Positions 12,930 to 25,912 of a DNA stretch of 64,000 nucleotides are shown here, one piece after another (the first letter of the stretch is position 1; every line of letters starts with the position of its first letter). Source of the stretch: Parelaphostrongylus tenuis (Eukaryota > Nematoda > Chromadorea > Rhabditida > Metastrongylidae); assembly GCA_019055375.1 (NCBI GenBank), contig JAHQIW010004469.1:235317-299316 (forward strand). Direction: 5' to 3'. The notes below the pieces were generated by a model that searched no databases, was not told the DNA's origin, and saw only the letters and a program-made list of their open reading frames with translations. Both the position numbers and the translations under genes were made by a program.

Positions 12930-13430
12930 ACAGTAAAAAAAATGTTGCACATAAACAAATGAAGTCACTCAGTTGTAGAATAATCACGTTTATTAGATCA
13001 ACAATTATATTTCTCAAAATTGCCTTCTTTGGCCTGCATACATTTGCGAAGTCGGTTGTAAATATTTCCAACGACGGTTACACACGTTTTCAAGGTTTTT
13101 TCATCTCATGCACGTTTCAGAGCCGTCTTAAGTGCGTAAACGCTGATGTAGCGAGTAGCTGAGACTTTTTCCTCCGGTATGGACCAAACGTAGTAAATCA
13201 TTGAGGTAAGATCCGGTAAGTTTGACGGCCATTATCCTTGATTTAAAACCTTGGAAACAGCTCTGTACAGATGGCAAATGTTGAGCGTTCCGAATGTGCA
13301 GGAACTCAGCCTTGTTGAAGCGTAAATCCGATGGCGCCAAAGTGTTGAGTACTTCAAGACTTCACTACGCGTGTAAAACTTACTTCTGATAACAGGCAGC
13401 GCTGACGCATCTGTTGTTGAAGAGCAACGG
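12930..13430 (-). mobile_element. Tc1/mariner-type transposase C-terminal relic
   Basis: In one minus-strand frame the remains read WPSNLPDLTSMIYYVWSI, then ALKTALKRA, then NRLRKCMQAKGGNFEK, the usual C-terminal end of this transposase type. Stops interrupt it. A SINE begins 140 bp to the right. Confidence -1.
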
Positions 13431-13567
13431 CGTCTTTCCGGTGGCGCAAATGCCGGCCCAGATCGTCACAAAGGGCGAAAAAGGACTGCGGCACATAGCT
13501 TTTGCTACTATGGAGTAAATAGAAGTTGAAACGCAATGATTCCTTGCGCATAATGCCTAATACAGAA

Positions 13568-13840
13568 GCGCATGGCGCAGTGCTTAGAGGTGCTTGCTTT
13601 GCCTCGCACACAAGGTCGATGATTCGACCGCGCACATGGCACACCAATCCACCTATCCCTCCGCGGTCCGTAAAGTGGTACCAGGCCTAACTGAGAGGAT
13701 AGGAAGCACTGATTCTATGCATTGCTAGACCACCGCGAGTCATTATAGCTGCATTCAATCACCTCGAACAAGACTAAAAATTGAAGACGAATGCATGGCG
13801 CATCCCTCAGAGACTGATCAACGCCGAAAGCTTCATCCTA
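13568..13840 (+). repeat. tRNA-derived SINE, copy 1
   Basis: About 295 bp family. The head has an A box (TGGCGCAGTGGTTAGAGG in consensus) and a B box (GGTTCGATCTC). The body has ccatccctccgggg...ggtaaattggtaccag and the tail gaatgcatggcgcatccctc...gctttatcc. This copy is diverged but full length. Confidence -1.
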
Positions 13841-14514
13841 CTGGAGCTCTAGGGCTTACTATTTATCTGTCGACCTATCTGCAAATTTTACCATTTTGAA
13901 TTCCACGTTCCTTGAGATTGTCTAACTTTGTTATTAGAGAAGTTTTTCTGGCTCATACGACGAAACAGCCTTGCCACAACGACCCCCGCCTTCGTGCCCG
14001 TTTTGGTTAGTTCCGTTTCTAGCCTATCAACTCTCTCGCTTTAAAGATGTTTAAGGGTTGTTTGAAAGCCTTGCTATGAAGATTGAAATATCAGACTGTC
14101 CGCTGAACTCTGTTCGTGGCACCCATTTTATGCAACTTTTAACATAAAAGTTTGATTAAAAGTTTCCATCCCATGGAAATATTACCTTCACAAGAATTCG
14201 CTGCTTGTGATTATTCGTCTGTACAATCCGTCATTCCTGTGATCGCTGGAGTAGCTAGAGCAGATATCAAATAATTTTTACCTATATGTATCTCCATTAA
14301 GGACTCCCTCAACACCATTGTTACCTCTATACAGCCACGTCCTAGGCTTGCGGTATTGTTTTTTAAGCAGGGATTCAGGGTGTCTCTCTCACTTGCATTG
14401 TATGGAACACTCCTGCCGTTTTTTTTTTTTCTTGATGTTCGTTTGATAACGATGATAATCTTTCATTTTGGGCATGTAAAATTTATATAAAAGAAGCATG
14501 TAGGAAAAAAATAG

Positions 14515-17500
14515 GGTACTTTTCCGTTAGCCAAGCGCCAATTCGATCCTTTAGAAAAAGCTTATTTTGCGCTTGTTTTTGACTGATAAATAATCATTCG
14601 ATAGTTCAAATTAAAAGAGTTTGAACGGTATATTCCATATCGAAAAAAGTCTTGTTATTGCGCTGAAAGAGCAAAAATTGTATTCTGTTTCTCATTCAAA
14701 AAAAAAAAAACTTCTCGCTGATCAGAGCTTTTCCTTAGCAGTTTCAATAATCAGTCGATAGAATAAGTCTTACAAATTTCAATTTTTGAAATGGACCCTC
14801 GCATTATGCTGTGATAGTCAAAAGAATATTGGGTTTCGCAAAACTGGATTACTTCTCTTATCCACTACTCACTTTGATGCCTTGAAAAAACGGTCGCTTA
14901 TAATATACAAGTAATTTTTCAGTAATTCACATCATAAAAATTTTAGGTACATTTCGTCTTCAAAAAGGCCTTTTTATTGCGCTGGAAGAGCAAAAATGAA
15001 TTTTAGTTTCTCATTCAAAGATTTCTCGCTAACCAAACTTATCCTTTGGAGTTTTAGTGATTAGTCGATAGATAAGATTTCAAAATTCAACTATTTGATT
15101 TCAAATATGGACCTCGTATTACGCTGTAACAGCCAAAAGAAGACTGGGCTTTGCAAAACTGAAAAAATTCCGTGATTTTCTTTGCTTCGGCACACCCAAG
15201 GTTTCTAAAACAAGTTTATTTTGTACAAAGTAGTACAATAGAGATCGTATCCGTGGCTAACGTTTCGGCAGCTTTGCTTTCCTCAGAACCTGACCTGAAA
15301 GAGTCTGACTGACCTACATCAACTTAGTCAAGCACTGCCGTAACCTAAGCAGAAAAGAAGGAAAAGAGGGAAAAAAGAAGAAAAAGAAAAAAGAACAGAA
15401 AAATATTTAGATAATTTTAAATCATTAAATAATCAGCTAGATTTGACTCACTGTTTAGTTGTTATGGTCTCCACTAAATATGCAGACTAACCGCTCTGTG
15501 TCTTACATTGACGAGGTGTGCGCCTGACTCAGATCCGTGAAGATGGATCCAAGATATGGCGCGAAATCATGGGTGATTGGGAGGCACTCATCTTCGCGAT
15601 TCATAGCGTAAGGATGTTTACTTTTACAACAAAGTCATCCCCCCATGTATTTGTGTCCTGTGCGTACCTAGTGGGGTAATTGGTCTAGAAATACGTTTAT
15701 CGGCTAGGTGTTCTTTTATGCGGACATAGAGTGGCCTGCCCGTATCGCCAATCTATCGCCGCCGCACGCTTGCAAGAGATTGAGTAGATTGTACCCTTAC
15801 TCATGCAGTCACCGTCTTTACCGTTAGGACAAATTATGCACTTTTTTGTTGTACCTAGACGATCGTACATGCGATTGCGGACTAGCTGACGCTCAAGACT
15901 ATTCGGCGGTATCTCAGTCATAGCAACCAATTCATCCAAGTCTGCCTTTTTCAAACACCGTTTAATAGCTATACTTATTTAATTTTTAAGAAAGGTAAGC
16001 ACAAACGGGAACTTATTTTCAGCGAAGTCTGTTGAGGGGCACGTGATTTCCTCTAAACCTATCCCGATGGACTACATTTTCATAGCCATCGGAAACGGCT
16101 ATTTCAGAGCGAATTCTACGGCCACCTTCTGCTCTCTCCCACTAAACACATAGGCATCTGTGCTGAACATGTTTTTTATGAGCGCCTTTTTTGTATGTGA
16201 GTGGTGAGATGAGATGTAATAAACCAAAATATTTTTTGTTGCTTGGGATTCGGTACCACTTAGTGATGTAGCTGCATTCAGATAGTTTTACTTGGACGTT
16301 AGGAAAGCGGAGCCAACTTTCTTTAGGAGTCTCACAAGTAAATCTTATGTGCTGTGACTCCTCGTTCAACAAGTCAAAACATTTGTCCATCTCTTCTTGT
16401 ATGGAACAGATAACGAAGCAATCATCAATGTATCTACAGTAGAGTATTGGTTTAAGACGAATTACGGGGGCTTCCACTTTAGACATGAAATCAGTAGCAA
16501 GAATCGGTGCCAGTCGCTGACTCATTGCCAACCCTCTCTTTTGTGCGAAATAGTTACCAGACCACCATCTAAAGACAGAGCAATTTAGGCACTCCTTCAG
16601 GAGAACCATCAGCTGTTAAATGACAAGCCGTACGTGTTTATTGCTCCTTGGTGTTGAATGAGGAGCTCGCGAATGGCTTGTAATGCAGAGTCATTTGACA
16701 CGTTCGTATAAAGGGTATTAACGTCAAATGACTCCGTTACGTACGAGCTGTTTGGATGTGCGTTCTTTAGATGGTCCAATAACATCGGGTGTTAGTGAGA
16801 TGGGCTGGAATGTGTCTTAACAACTGGGATATTATTAGGGCAAGAGACCATCCTGTTCTATCCGTAGGTCCGTCTGCGCAGCTGATGATTGGATGACTTT
16901 AAATATTGATGGATTGTTAGATATAAGATCATCAGCATGCACTAACTTATGTATTTTTAGAATCAAATATAAGACAGGACACGTTGGTAGGTTAATTTTG
17001 AATGAGAAATAAGAGATGATTTCAAACCAGCTACTTTTGCTACTCTGACCCACTCATCAGTTAACGTTTGATATTGCTTTTTAAATTCTTTTTCCGAAAA
17101 CGGTCGATAGAGTGTGGCATCCTCAAAATGTTTTTTTCGTTATATCAATGTCTAACTGACGAGGAATTGTCACAAATTCCCTACCCGTATCACTAACGGA
17201 GAGTCTAATGTTTTTGGACTTCATCAACTCCCGAACTTCCCGCATCCCACATTTTTGTGCATCTATGAGGTTGGAGCAGGACGTTCTCTCGCAATAGTGA
17301 TTGAGAATTTTGAAGGTTTTGTTAGCAAATATCCTAAATTTTATATCTATTTCACTGTTAGGGTCTTGCTGTCTATAAAATCGTTGAGGAAATGGTGGTA
17401 ACGGTAATGCCCCTGTTTGTATGAGATACATGAGGGAGATGACTTTGATGTAAAAGTAAACATCATTAGGCAAGAACGCAAGACGCGCGCAAAGTCCTTG

Positions 17501-18660
17501 AGGCGTTTAGGATCCATTCCAAAAGATCCGCTATGAATCGCAAAGATTAGTGCCTAGTAATCACCCATGATTTCGCGCCATTCTAGGATCGATCTTTACA
17601 GATCTGGGTCAAGCACACACCTCTACTATGTAAGACACAATGCGGCTGGACTACATATTTAGTGCACACCATAACAACAAAACGAGGAGTCAAAACTAGC
17701 TAATTATTTAATGATTTGAAATCATCTAAATATTTTTCTTTTCTTTCCTCTTTTTTTTTCTTTCTCTCCTTTCCTTCTTTTCTGCTTAGGTTACGGAAGT
17801 GTTTGACTAAGTTGATGCAGACTCTTTCAGGCCAGGGTCTGAGGAAAGAGACTGCCGAAACGATAGCCACGGATACGATCTCTATTGTACTACTTTGTAC
17901 AAAATAAACTTGGGTCAAAAACCTTGTGTGTGCTGAAGCAAAGAAATCACGGAATATTTCATTCAATGCCGAGGTTAATAATAGTCGGTCTTGGGAAGTG
18001 CTTAAACTGGAAAAGAAGCACCGAATGCGAAACCCAATATTCTTTTGGTTTTTATGAAGCACTAAGAAGTCCGTTGAACAAACAGAATTATTATTGGAAT
18101 TCTTGAGAACACTAAAAAGAGAGGCTGTGGTCAGCGAGAAGTCTTTCACGAAGAAACAAAGTTTTTATTCTAGTTCTTTCAGCGCAATAACAAGGATTTT
18201 TTGGAATGAAATACACCATTCAAGTTCTTTTGATTTAAGCTATCGATTGATTGCTTAAACACTAAGAACGATCAAAAATTACGTTCTTCCCATCGGATCG
18301 ACGTGAAGGGAGGAAAGTTGAAGCTGTCCATTTTTTACGAACCCAATATTCTTTTGGCTATTACAGCGTAACATTACGCCAATTACGAAAACCAAATAAA
18401 TTTTTGGAATCCTTATGATTTAATTTAGCGATTGGGCAGCAAAACTCCGAAGAAAAAACCTTGGTCAGCGAGAAATCCTCTAATGAAGAACAATATTTTA
18501 TTCTTGGTCTTTCAGTGCAACAAGGAGGCTATTTTGAAGAAGTGCTATAACATTCAAATTCTTTTGATTTGTGCTATCGAAAGACCATTTGAACATTGAA
18601 AAAGACCAAGAAATATGTTTTTACAAAGGATCGAAATGGCGTTTGGCTAACGGAAAAGTA
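14515..18660. repeat. Large inverted repeat, arms about 1.1 kb, enclosing Penelope element A
   Basis: The left arm 14515-15605 and right arm 17525-18660 are reverse complements at visibly moderate identity. Outer ends match (cttttccgttagccaa on the left; its complement near 18640-18655), as do inner ends (gcgcgaaatcatgggtga and its complement near 17570). The outer 0.65 kb of each arm is foldback-family sequence. The inner part is Penelope pLTR. Confidence -1.
15186..17945 (-). mobile_element. Penelope-like retroelement A, decayed, between inverted arms
   Basis: On the minus strand the RT pieces are 17123-17473 (N-terminal region), then GLAMSQRLAPIL and YCRYIDDCFVICS within 16142-16609. 15697-15954 holds the linker (CIICPNGKDGDCM) leading to a degraded endonuclease. 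Several frames and stops are present, so it is dead. Ends at 15186-15605 and 17525-17945 are inverted copies of each other, each with a CTGAGGA...GCCGAAAC core. Beyond these the inversion continues into foldback sequence on both sides. Confidence -1.
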
Positions 18661-18773
18661 TCAAAAATAGTAAAGTTCGAAACCAGAGCACGGATTTGAA
18701 AGGTTTTCATTTGCACGACGTCTTACATCACATGCATAAATACTTGGCATCAAACACAGTGTTTTTGAAGTGA

Positions 18774-18782
18774 CATATATAT

Positions 18783-18819
<37 letters not shown>

Positions 18820-18820
18820 T
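18774..18820. repeat. (TA)n microsatellite
   Basis: An almost pure TA run just right of the large inverted repeat. The 82-codon open frame through it is an artefact. Confidence -1.
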
Positions 18821-18899
18821 CTTCTAAAATTACATTGCAATGAATTTCCAAAGCGAAGGCAGATAATTAGCGGAGCGGCTGGATTTACATTTGTTTTTG

Positions 18900-19880
18900 C
18901 TTGTAGCATCTGTTATGCATAATCGTTACATGACTTATTGAATTAGGATTGATAAAGACCCTCCAATCTATTCTTTTCACCAGCCACTGCTGCTTGCTTG
19001 TTTTCACTTAGCGAATAGATACGAGAAGCGTGCATAGGAAAATAAAATGAGCTCTACTCTTTATTAATCTTACGGAGGATGGATAGACTTGCTCTTCATT
19101 TCTTTGAAAAATTTGTAAAACTTGTATAAAACCAATAACTTTTTCCACCTTCACGACAGAAACTGTCGAGCTATAAATGAGCGTCTTGTCGCTAAAATCA
19201 ACAAGAATTTTATATTTTAAAAAAGATTCTTGCGGTGATTCGTCCGTGCCGCAAGCTAGGGGCTCTCGCTAAGCAGCTGTGAAGTTTGACAAATAGATTG
19301 GAGACTTTCGCGTTGCTTGGCCAAGTTACTCAATGTTTGACACGATTATGGGTGATGCGAGTGATAAGGTTCATGAGACATTTATCAATATCTCACTCAT
19401 TGTCTATTACAACGATTGATGACAAAAAGGACAACAACGGAAAGCAAATGAAGATGGAAGCGACACCCACATGAATTACGTCGGAGTCAGACGTCTACGA
19501 CGTACACGCCGTCATCTGCGCAGACTGTGTGTTTTATGCTACAGAGTGTCAGCACTGCATTTCGAATGTCGTTATGCATTTTTAACGACTCCTTTTCTCT
19601 CTTCTATCCTTCAAATGTGACAGAATGTAAAGAGAGGAACAACACCAAATATACGAGTGACAGCGTAGTGATGAAAGGGTTGACCAGCGCCTCGTCATAA
19701 TAGTATCCACTTTTCAAAATCATCGTTGCAACGCAACAAGGAACATGTATTTCTTGTTGAGCTACGTGCCTACGAATGACTATATCAACTAATGCAGAAT
19801 GGATCGTTCGCTGAAAAGCGAAATATTATCAGCAGACAATGAATTTTTTGAACCTTATCAGAGGTCTTTTATAGGCTCTT
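18900..19880. other. No supported gene or repeat
   Basis: I see no conserved frame, tRNA or repeat member here. Confidence -1.
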
Positions 19881-20030
19881 ATATTGTGCAGTACACGTGT
19901 TTCGGCCTCTGCAGCCCTCGTCAGTTGCGCGGTGCCTCTCGTTCTAAGCCAACCACTTTTGGGGAAAAAACTTCCTTACATAAATCAATCGTCGACGAGC
20001 ATGTTATAATGCCGCATGTGAGGTGATTTT
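19880..20030 (-). repeat. Penelope pLTR-like fragment
   Basis: On the minus strand CTGACGAGGG...GGCCGAAAC (19899-19924) keeps every conserved position of the motif seen in the other Penelope ends here. Flanks match 1480-1560. Confidence -1.
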
Positions 20031-20379
20031 CACTTGATTTTTTGATTTTTAACACGGCAGAAATAACATATCACTGCATGTCTAGTGACATGATCACCAC
20101 ACATTGCAGTGGTTAACTATCAATTGCTCAAGGCTGGTACCTTTTTTTATGAAGGTAAGGACAACCATCATCATCAACATCCGTCATGTATAGAAGAAGC
20201 CCTGCCTAGTAAGGTCTATGATTTGAGCGATGCTCCTCCCAAGAAGATGCGACTTGAACGACAGTGAAGACGAATACCACGACAAAGATGAACGACTGTG
20301 AAGCATCGGCTCAGATCAATAGACTTTGAACAATATGAGGTGCGTTGAAAGGATAGCCAGATGAACAGAAATTTTTGAA

Positions 20380-21000
20380 TTTCTCTGTCATCAAAAATGG
20401 ACTTTTGGTGGGGACTCTTTGTTGGACAAAGATTTCTTACTAGGCTATTAATAATCTTTAAAAGCTTGAATCACAAAATTTTGAAAACATGCTATAATAA
20501 TGTCTTTCACACGGCCACCGTGTTATGACGTGAACTTGTCGCGCGACAGAGTTCTTTCCTTGGACTATTAGTGATCATTAGATAGTGTGAATTCCGACCT
20601 ACACTACACTTTTCTTTCAAAAAGGCCGGTTTACTGCGATGTCACGATGGAAAATAAGATTAGGCTTCAAACATGCGCGCATTGCTTCTCGCTAGGGTGC
20701 TTGAGCGATTCACATGTGGCGCACGATTTTTGATATTGATTTAAGGGTCTCTTGTTTTCTTTGAAAACTCTGGATGAAACAGTGCTTTGTTATCCATGAT
20801 TTCCTCTACACGTTCACCTGCTCTTCGTGGATAAGCTTAAACGCTTAGTCCTAGGCTTAATAGCGGGTTTTATTTTGCAGTATAAAATGAACATGAAAAG
20901 TCCAAGCCGAAAAGCAGTAGAGCACGGTTTTTTCCACATTTATATTTCAAAAAATCTGGAAATTCCTGCGCAACGGAGAAAGAGTTCCAAATAAATTACG
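20380..21000. repeat. Foldback repeat family, copy 2, diverged
   Basis: Contains gttggacaaagatttctta, ctattagtgatcattagata and a reversed module near 20830-20900 (ttattttgcagtataaaatg). Confidence -1.
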
Positions 21001-22025
21001 TGAACTTAGCGAAATAACATACGACGCCAAAGGAACGTAGTTATATTTCTCCCACTACAGCGCTATAGAAAGGTCCATTTGAAAAAAACAAGTAGATTTC
21101 TTTAATCATCGAGTTTTACGCTAGTCAACAATTAGTAATACTTTGTGAGGAGAGCTCTGCACTGTGAGAACCACGCGCGATGACGAGCGATGCGCGTGAA
21201 ACAATTTATTATAGTGTGCAGCGTAGTCAGGAGTACAAAAAAGGTAAAATTTACAGAGCAAAATTTAAAATTGTTCGCGCTCTAAGTTTTCGAATGATTG
21301 CCAATAGTTTAGAGGGATGTAGATAGACAAATCACTCGCGACAACTCGAAACCACCGTTTTTCAACTACGTGTTTTCAGTTAACAAACAATAAATGATTA
21401 ATTTGTAATGCCGAAGTTAAAAGGAAGTCGATTTTTCAAATATCGCAACAGTCAGATTTCCAGTGATCTTATTTGCCAGTCGTTTGATGTAATTCTGTCT
21501 CTCAAAGAAGAAGCAGGAAATGAGTTTGACTGGTTTCAACCTCTTTAAGGTGAAAATCAATCTGGAAGTGCAACTAACGTTGTTTGGATCGCTCTCAGTT
21601 GTTCAATACATTCCATGAAATGACATAGTTGTGATGAGAATTCTAGGTTTAACGCCATCAGTTCTACTGGTATTTTTTCACTCGAAACAATATCCACCCA
21701 ACGACTGCAATCTGCTGGAAATCTAATCCAAAATTACTTCATAACCATGGGCTGAATAGTCATGTAAAGTTTGATCCTTCGGAAACTTTGTGAATAAATA
21801 AAAACTTGACGTATGACGTTAACGATATGTTTGGAATAAAAGTTTTCTTTCCTAACTTGAACGGATAAGTAACCGTTTGTTGTTTTTTTTTATAAGCTAT
21901 CAATGTTTTCCTTTCTAATGATCTTCGCTTGACACAACATCATTTTCACGTATACAGTGTAACATATTCTCCTCAATTAGCGTATAATGCAGAAATGTAC
22001 GATAACTGTTTCTCAAGAATGGTCA
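21000..22025. other. No supported gene or repeat
   Basis: AT-rich; possible remnants of foldback sequence at the left end only. Confidence -1.
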
Positions 22026-22029
22026 GGAA

Positions 22030-22249
22030 ATTGACTGAATGCATTTTTGGCCTTTACAATGACTCGCGGTGACCTCCTCCTGTATCGAATCAGTGCTGCT
22101 TATCCTTTCGGACAAGTCTGAGACTCGTCTGGTACCAATTTACTTGACCCTGAAGGGATGGATGACTTGATGAGCCACGAACGCGAAATCGAACTAATGA
22201 CCTCACGTGTGAAGCAGAACACCTCTAATCACGGCGTCATATGCGCTAC
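22030..22249 (-). repeat. tRNA-derived SINE, copy 2, 3' truncated
   Basis: Reverse-oriented head and body of the same family; the 3' tail is absent. It ends immediately before the tRNA-Pro gene. Confidence -1.
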
Positions 22250-22258
22250 TTCATGGGT

Positions 22259-22330
22259 GGCCGGATGGTCTAGGGGTATGATTCTCGCTTCGGGTGCGAG
22301 AGGTCCCGGGTTCGAATCCCGGTTCGGCCC
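22259..22330 (+). tRNA. tRNA-Pro (anticodon CGG)
   Basis: The 72-nt cloverleaf is intact. The acceptor stem GGCCGGA pairs with TTCGGCC. The anticodon stem CTCGC/GCGAG encloses loop TTCGGGT, whose middle triplet is CGG. The A box (TGGTCTAGGGGTA) and B box (GGTTCGAATCC) match eukaryotic tRNA-Pro. It lies at the right end of a minus-strand SINE copy and inside a block that is duplicated 3.6 kb downstream. Confidence -1.
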
Positions 22331-22427
22331 AAGTTTTGGATACAAATCAATAGACTTAAACTGCTTTGATAAGCGAAAGCGTGAGTAACCAACAACGCCG
22401 CAGCCTGTAGGCTCTCTTAAAGCTATA

Positions 22428-22731
22428 AAAGGATAAAGGATGAAGCTCTCGGCGTTAATCAATCCCTGAGGGATGCGCCATGCATTCCACTTCAATTTTT
22501 AACTTCGTTTGAGGTGATTGAATGCATATCTGGCCTTTTACAATGACTCGCGGTGGCCTCCCGCTGAATCGAGTCAGTGCTGCTTATCCTCCCAGGCAAG
22601 TGTGGGACCTGTCTGGTACCAATTTACCGACCCAGGAGGGATGGATGACTTGATGAGCCATGAGCGCAAGATCGAACCGTTGACCTCGTGTGCGACGCAG
22701 GGCACCTCTAACCACTGCGCCACATGCGCTC
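22428..22731 (-). repeat. tRNA-derived SINE, copy 3, with target-site duplication
   Basis: Full-length reverse copy. Its target-site duplications are cttaaagctata at 22416-22427 and tttaaagctata at 22732-22743. The paralogous block at 25950-26020 lacks the insert, so insertion came after or independently of the duplication. Confidence -1.
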
Positions 22732-23229
22732 TTTAAAGCTATAGTGACTGAAATTGCTTTTCTATCTAGTTTTCAAGTGGCATGTTGTGTACCATATCGT
22801 TCCAACTTAGAATAGGAGCAGTCAACGCATCTCTACGGTCTAACTCTTTGAGGGACAGAAAATTTGCATAAAATTGTTATAAAATGTGGATACACGTCAT
22901 TATCTTGTTTTTTATTTTTATGTTTTGGTTATTCACAATCAGTCGCGTTCTCTATTGGCATCGAACGAGCTCACGAACTTTTTTTATGACATCAATGACA
23001 CAATTATTCAATATGAGAAAGCTGACAGAATTATATCACAGTTATCCATCCACTTCATGTTGTTGTCAAATTCTTTCACTGCGAAAATTCTACAATGAGA
23101 ATTTTACGAGTTCAAGAAACCTAATAGTTATGTTAATGAATTACTCCGGAGTCAACAGAACTTAGTTCAAGAATAAACAAATGTGTGTCAAAAGAACATT
23201 CATGTGCTGAGTATCTGGAGAAACGCCTT

Positions 23230-25680
23230 TGGGGAAGAATAGTAAACGAATCAATAGCAATTTGTAATGATATCAGGCGCAATATCAAAAATAATCTAAG
23301 AATAAAGTTTGACTGCCTTCATTCAAAATCAAGAAGTAAAAGCGCTCCGTGTTACCATCAATAAATCGGAAAATCAAGGCGCTCTAGAGAGATCAAGAGT
23401 CACTGTGTTAGGTGGCATAAGGCTTCCGGTTGATGCGCGCTCATTATTAGAATTAGATCCAAGTTTTGCACCTAGTCAACACATTTCTAAACTAACTCTG
23501 CGCAGGATCGTATGCAGTCTACAAGAACTTCAAAATCAACTGCGCTACAAGGCTAGATTAGAAGGGTTAGGTGATGAAAAACACACAGGGGCACTACCAC
23601 CCATTCCCTCTCCGCAAGCTTTTTACAAGGAAGAGAAACTAAATAGCGAACTCGACCCTATTTTTCGCGTTTTAATCAAACGAAGTTCTGCAAATACTCA
23701 ACCACTTTCGGCATAGAAAACTAAGCTCCAATCTTACACACAAACAAAAACAAGGTTTGTCCTAAATCTGGGAGCTCGTAGGAGCAAAATCTATCCGTCT
23801 ATCCGTAAGTGATAAACGAGGGGAATTAGTAGTAATTCCAAATCAGATGGATGTCGAAATAACGGAGAAACATCTTCAAGATGTCTTTCTCTACCGCCCA
23901 TCCTCTGAGAAGGGATATAAACTCCAACAAAAAAAAATCTAAACAAAAAATGGGTCAACACGGCAAGGGCAGCGGGTTTGGAAACTTCAGTCATCTCTGG
24001 GCTCAAGAGCAATAATCCTATTTGTCCGGTCCTATACCTTCTCATAAAAACGCATAAACTTAATCTATTGATGATCTAGTGTCAACCGATTCATCAACGT
24101 ACAAGGTTAGACCTATCATCAGTTGTATGGGCGGACCAACGGATAGAAACGTGGTTACTGAACCTTATTTTTGCTCAGGTGCTCAAATTCGTACCAACCC
24201 ATCTACCAATACTCAAATGTTTCTAGATCATCGTTGCGCGCAACTAAACAACTCGCACGTAATGGAATCGTTTGATGTTACCTCACTCTATACAAACGTA
24301 TCAGATAACTCTGCAATGCATGCCATTTTTGAACTTTTAACTGAAAATGAACAAATAGAAATATGTATGGTTTCACAATTCAACAACTAATAACCCTCCT
24401 GAAACAATGTCTTAGTTGCTCAATCTTTCGGTGGCCGGGTAAATACTTCACACAACTCAAGGGGTTAGCCATGGGTCAACGTTTGGCACCTAGTCTTGCC
24501 ATCGCTTTTATGTATAAGGTGGAAGCTGCAGTTCTCGTTCAGCGCCCATTGCTCTACTGCCGGTATATTGACGATTGTTTCATTGTCTGTTCCACACAAG
24601 AGGAAATGAACAAATGTTTTTAATTCTTGAACGAACAGTCACAGCACATAAAACGCGAGAAAGTGCAAACGGGAGCTGGCTTCCATTCTTAAACATCCAA
24701 GTAAATCTTTTGAATAGTGTCTATAGTACAAAATGGTATCGTAAATCAAGTAACAAAAACATTCTGGCCAATCACTTTTCCTCTCATCATTCACACATGA
24801 AAAAATCGTTAATTAAAGACATTTTCCGAACGGCTAAAAATGTATGCACAGGAAAAGATAAGTAACGAATCGTTAAACTTGGCACGAAATATTGCCATTT
24901 CCAACGGCCACAAAACATTTGCCACTCGGGAATATTCCAGAAGTGGAATTAGGTCCCAAAAACAATACTCCACACCTGAATAGAATTCCCTTCAAACTGT
25001 CATTTATATCAAACGAAATCAGCAGCGCGGTTGAAAAATGCCTAAAAAGATGCGGTCTCGAAAATTCCGTGGTAGTTATCGAAATCCCACCTCCGACTCT
25101 AGGCCATCAGCTGATCCACAATAGAGCTTTACGATCGATTGTGCAACACCAAAAACTGTATAATCTACCCTAACGGAGAGGAGGAGGATTGTACGAGATC
25201 GCGCACATTTATTTGCTAAAATGTAAGACATGCGGGGAAGAATATATAGACGAAACGGGTAGACCACTTTTCGACCGCATGAAAGAACATCTATATAGCA
25301 AATCTAAAATAGATAAAACCAAACCTTTGGGTTTACATAGGGCACAAAAACACAACAACAAGGATTTTGATGTGACTGCCACATTCCTAGTGCAGGAATC
25401 AAATACATCCACTCGGCTCCAACTCTTGAGGCATTTTAGATAAACGCTCAAAACCCTGAAATGAACCGGAAGGACGAGTGCGTCACCATCACACAAGGTC
25501 CTTCGTTTGATCTTCTAACCTGACTTAGGCAGCATATAAATAAGACATCCGAATCATTTAAATAGATTAATACTACATGCGCCCAGGCTCTGAAGAAGGC
25601 GGGTCGCCGAAACGTCAGCCGAATTTCTACGACTAATTTACCGACCTCGCGTCAGCTAGTCAAGATAAGTTTTCTCGATT
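23230..25680 (+). mobile_element. Penelope-like retroelement B, decayed
   Basis: Penelope-like elements encode a reverse transcriptase joined to a GIY-YIG endonuclease. The frame is broken into several pieces. RT signatures in order are FDVTSLYTNV (about 24270), GLAMGQRLAPSLA (about 24465) and YCRYIDDCF (about 24560). The endonuclease part has CKTCGEEYIDETGRPL and MKEHL (about 25210-25290); the usual YIG triplet reads YID. An N-terminal piece lies at 23309-23716. A terminal motif CTGAAGAAGG...GCCGAAAC at 25590-25613 marks the pLTR. Frameshifts and stops show it is inactive. It sits between the two copies of the tRNA-Pro block. Confidence -1.
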
Positions 25681-25735
25681 TTCTTATAGCAATCAATTAT
25701 ATCTAGGTTTATAGAAAGTCGAACTTTTGCATTAT

Positions 25736-25848
25736 TGTCTGGAGGGATGGATGACTTGGTGAGTCACGAGCGCGAGATCGAACCATTGACTTCACGTGTG
25801 AAGCAGTGCACCTCTAACCATTGCCTCACATGCGCTCGTTCGCAAGGG
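25736..25848 (-). repeat. tRNA-derived SINE, copy 4, head fragment
   Basis: Only the tRNA-like head and the start of the body remain. Position and orientation correspond to copy 2 in the duplicated block. Confidence -1.
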
Positions 25849-25850
25849 CC

Positions 25851-25912
25851 GGATGGTCTAGGGGTACGCTACGGGTGCGAGAGGTCCCGGGTTCGAATCC
25901 CGGTTCGGACCA
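25851..25912 (+). pseudogene. tRNA-Pro pseudogene, anticodon-arm deletion
   Basis: This is a copy of the tRNA-Pro at 22259 with the same ends, A box and B box. About ten bases covering the 5' side of the anticodon stem are lost, so no anticodon arm can form. The 3' flank (taagcg then gcgtgag, and on to 26460) matches the flank of the intact gene, which shows it arose by segmental duplication. Confidence -1.

Noticed and set aside
22884..23165. 93-codon frame following a possible TATA-like stretch, duplicated at 26177
   Set aside because: The second copy has an in-frame stop, and substitutions between copies are mostly non-synonymous, so there is no sign of coding constraint.
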